64,000 nt of DNA from Mesobacillus sp. S13 (GTDB taxonomy: Bacteria; Bacillota; Bacilli; Bacillales; Cytobacillaceae). A model generated the notes under the pieces. The model saw only the letters and a list, made by a program, of their open reading frames with translations. It was not told where the DNA came from and made no database searches. Made by a program: the position numbers and the translations under genes. The stretch lies in NCBI RefSeq assembly GCF_020422885.1, contig NZ_CP084622.1:730001-794000 (forward strand). Direction: 5' to 3'. Below, one piece after another: positions 62,337 to 64,000 of the stretch; the stretch's first letter is position 1; the number at the start of each line of letters is the position of its first letter.

Positions 62337-64000
62337 ATGAAAAAGCTGATTCTGTTCCTTTTAGCCGGGCTGATTGCTGTTTCTATCGCAGGCTGTACAA
62401 AAAAAGCGAGTGGCACGATGGAGTTTGACATCACTCGTGATTATGCGGTGAACAGCAATAATATCATCATGAATAAAAAAGGCACGATGATCTATACGGC
62501 TAACATCGATATAAGTACTGTTTCATTCTTTGACACGAAGAAACAAAAGGTAGTGGCTGAGGTCAAGGTAGGGAGAGAACCGAGGCAAATGACACTTAGT
62601 CCGGATGAAAACTATCTCTATGTAGCCAACATGTATGATAACAAAATAGATATTGTTTCGATTAAGGATAAGAAAGTGATCGGGTCGCTTGAAACAGGAA
62701 TAGAACCCTTTGGCGTCGTAACAAGCCAGGACGGTAAAACTCTTTATGTTGCAAATTACCGTTCTGGTACCGTTTCAGTTTTCGATTTGCAGCAAAAGAA
62801 GCAAGTTGAAGAGATTGAAGTGGGAGACCGCCCGCGTTCGCTGGCAATAACGGCTGATGGCAGCAAAATTTATGTGCCGCAGTATTTAAACGGCAGCATT
62901 ACGGTCATTGATACAGTTGGTAATGAAGTGGTGAAAGAAATCCAGCTAGCCCAATCTCCTGATAAAAGCGATGTCAAAAAGAGCCAGGGTATACCCAACT
63001 CTCTTGAACAATTCGTCATCAGCCCTGACGGGAAAACAGCATGGGTACCTCACATGCTGACCAATATCGATACACCGATCCACTTTGAGGAAACCATTTT
63101 TCCGGCGATCTCCGTCATTGATCTAGAACGTGATGAGGAAATAATTGATAAAAGGAAAGAGCTGTTTGATGAAATCAACGTTTCTGACAGCAAAAACCAA
63201 ACAATCATTGTATCCAATCCGTATGATATTGTGTTTAAACCAGATGGCAGCAAAGCGTATGCGGTCATGTCGGGCAGCGAGGATTTAGTAGTGTTTGATC
63301 TTAATCGAGGCGGTAATGCAACACAGATTGTAAGACGAATCAACGGGGACAACCCAAGGGGAGCGGTCGTTTCTCCAGATGGTGAAAGCCTGTTTGTCCA
63401 TAACGCCATGAGTCATGACATGTCTGTTCTAAAAGCTGGTGGAGGCACCTATTCACGAGTCAAAGCAGCTGGTGAAAATATTGCATTAGTCTCTAACGAC
63501 CCAATGGACCCGCTTGAACGGGAAGGCAAAAAGATTTTTTACAGTGCAAACAGTGATGAATATGCCGCTGAAATTACCGGGAATAACTGGATGAGCTGTG
63601 CCTCCTGCCATGCAGATGGGGACATGAATGGTCTGACGCTGCTGACACCTAAAGGCCCGCGGAATGTTCCGAGCAATGTGCTGACTACAAAAACGGGACT
63701 TTTCATGTGGGATGGCAGCCGTGATGACTTTGAGGATTATCTTTTGACGGTCCAGGGGGAAATGGGCGGAATGATGAAGTACGATGCAGGCAACCCGCTT
63801 CCTGAAGATATTGCCCATATGTATGACGCGATGTTTGCCTTTTTGGATAACCCGGAGTCATTCCCGCCTCCAAAAAGTCCATACCGTTTGAAGGATGGAG
63901 AGCTGTCTGAAGCAGCGCTCGAGGGCAAGGAATTGTTCGAAGGCAAAGCAGGCTGCCTTTCCTGCCATGGAGGCAACAATTTCACCGATAGTGTCAAAGC
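62337..64000 (+). CDS. lipoprotein with YVTN beta-propeller and c-type cytochrome domain, C-terminus cut by window edge
   Basis: The frame is open from ATG 62337 to the window edge (554 residues so far). GAGGCG is five bases before the ATG. The signal peptide ends GLIAVSIAGC, a lipobox. Residues ~35-370 are propeller blades with the YVTN-type pattern, for example LSPDENYLYVANMYDNKIDIV and TSQDGKTLYVANYRSGTVSV. Two heme-c motifs follow: CASCH near residue 422 and CLSCH near residue 541, with MKYDAGNP and NNWM between them. The fusion recalls MauG/di-heme peroxidase-like proteins joined to propellers. It is the second gene of the Fur-controlled operon. Confidence 0.88.
   Translation, partial: MKKLILFLLAGLIAVSIAGCTKKASGTMEFDITRDYAVNSNNIIMNKKGTMIYTANIDISTVSFFDTKKQKVVAEVKVGREPRQMTLSPDENYLYVANMYDNKIDIVSIKDKKVIGSLETGIEPFGVVTSQDGKTLYVANYRSGTVSVFDLQQKKQVEEIEVGDRPRSLAITADGSKIYVPQYLNGSITVIDTVGNEVVKEIQLAQSPDKSDVKKSQGIPNSLEQFVISPDGKTAWVPHMLTNIDTPIHFEETIFPAISVIDLERDEEIIDKRKELFDEINVSDSKNQTIIVSNPYDIVFKPDGSKAYAVMSGSEDLVVFDLNRGGNATQIVRRINGDNPRGAVVSPDGESLFVHNAMSHDMSVLKAGGGTYSRVKAAGENIALVSNDPMDPLEREGKKIFYSANSDEYAAEITGNNWMSCASCHADGDMNGLTLLTPKGPRNVPSNVLTTKTGLFMWDGSRDDFEDYLLTVQGEMGGMMKYDAGNPLPEDIAHMYDAMFAFLDNPESFPPPKSPYRLKDGELSEAALEGKELFEGKAGCLSCHGGNNFTDSVK

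Overview
The window reads as chromosomal DNA of a low-to-mid GC Gram-positive spore-former of the Bacillaceae (Bacillus sensu lato, in the Mesobacillus/Cytobacillus style). The basis is strong AGGAGG-type ribosome binding sites, frequent TTG/GTG starts, intrinsic terminators with U-tracts after most genes, and a Bacillus-type gene set: GlpP antiterminator, LtaS, DbpA/YxiN helicase, RNase J, ProI-type ProC, a YtrA-type GntR operon, a sigma-D chemotaxis promoter, and common Bacillus intergenic repeats. I saw no rRNA, tRNA, prophage, transposase or CRISPR array. About 70 protein genes are called, including two short ones (12347..12475 and 17397..17543) and one that runs off the right edge (62337..64000).

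Layout, left half. An amidohydrolase cut by the left edge is followed by a transmembrane chemotaxis receptor and a tiny Gly/Tyr-rich protein. A minus-strand operon (4204..8681) then encodes an isochorismatase-type hydrolase, a complete TRAP transporter (DctP, DctQ, DctM) and an esterase; its leader carries a promoter, a stem-loop and an intrinsic terminator, which suggests attenuation. Next come MpsC/DUF2294, arylamine N-acetyltransferase, EcsC and an acyltransferase. A TetR regulator is divergent from kynureninase and an amino-acid permease, with a perfect palindrome over both promoters. An ADP-ribosylglycohydrolase, a cluster of three overlapping small genes, and a run of stand-alone enzymes and transporters follow up to about 30 kb.

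Middle. The glycerol-3-phosphate block (glpP, glpT, glpD, all minus strand) has matched GlpP-type leader terminators in front of glpT and glpD. After a soluble PAS chemotaxis transducer, an RNase J gene sits between two different tandem arrays that share an exact 52-bp period (10 and 19 copies), each unit holding an inverted repeat. LtaS, a MneP-like cation exporter with a possible MntR box, a TRM11-like methyltransferase and DbpA follow, then a 304-bp MITE-like element.

Right part. A macro-associated-tail protein diverges from a VWA protein plus DUF4352 pair. A secreted protein with eight 28-residue repeats precedes an OmpR-type two-component system. Then come a short UvrC-like GIY-YIG protein, ProC, an ABC exporter, a 21-bp phased repeat block, and a YtrA-like GntR/ABC operon with its own operator. 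The right edge has a strong promoter overlapped by two Fur boxes, in front of a large lipoprotein and a lipoprotein with a YVTN beta-propeller and two c-type heme motifs. This pair, the 52-bp arrays and the repeat-protein/two-component locus are the best candidates for undescribed biology.
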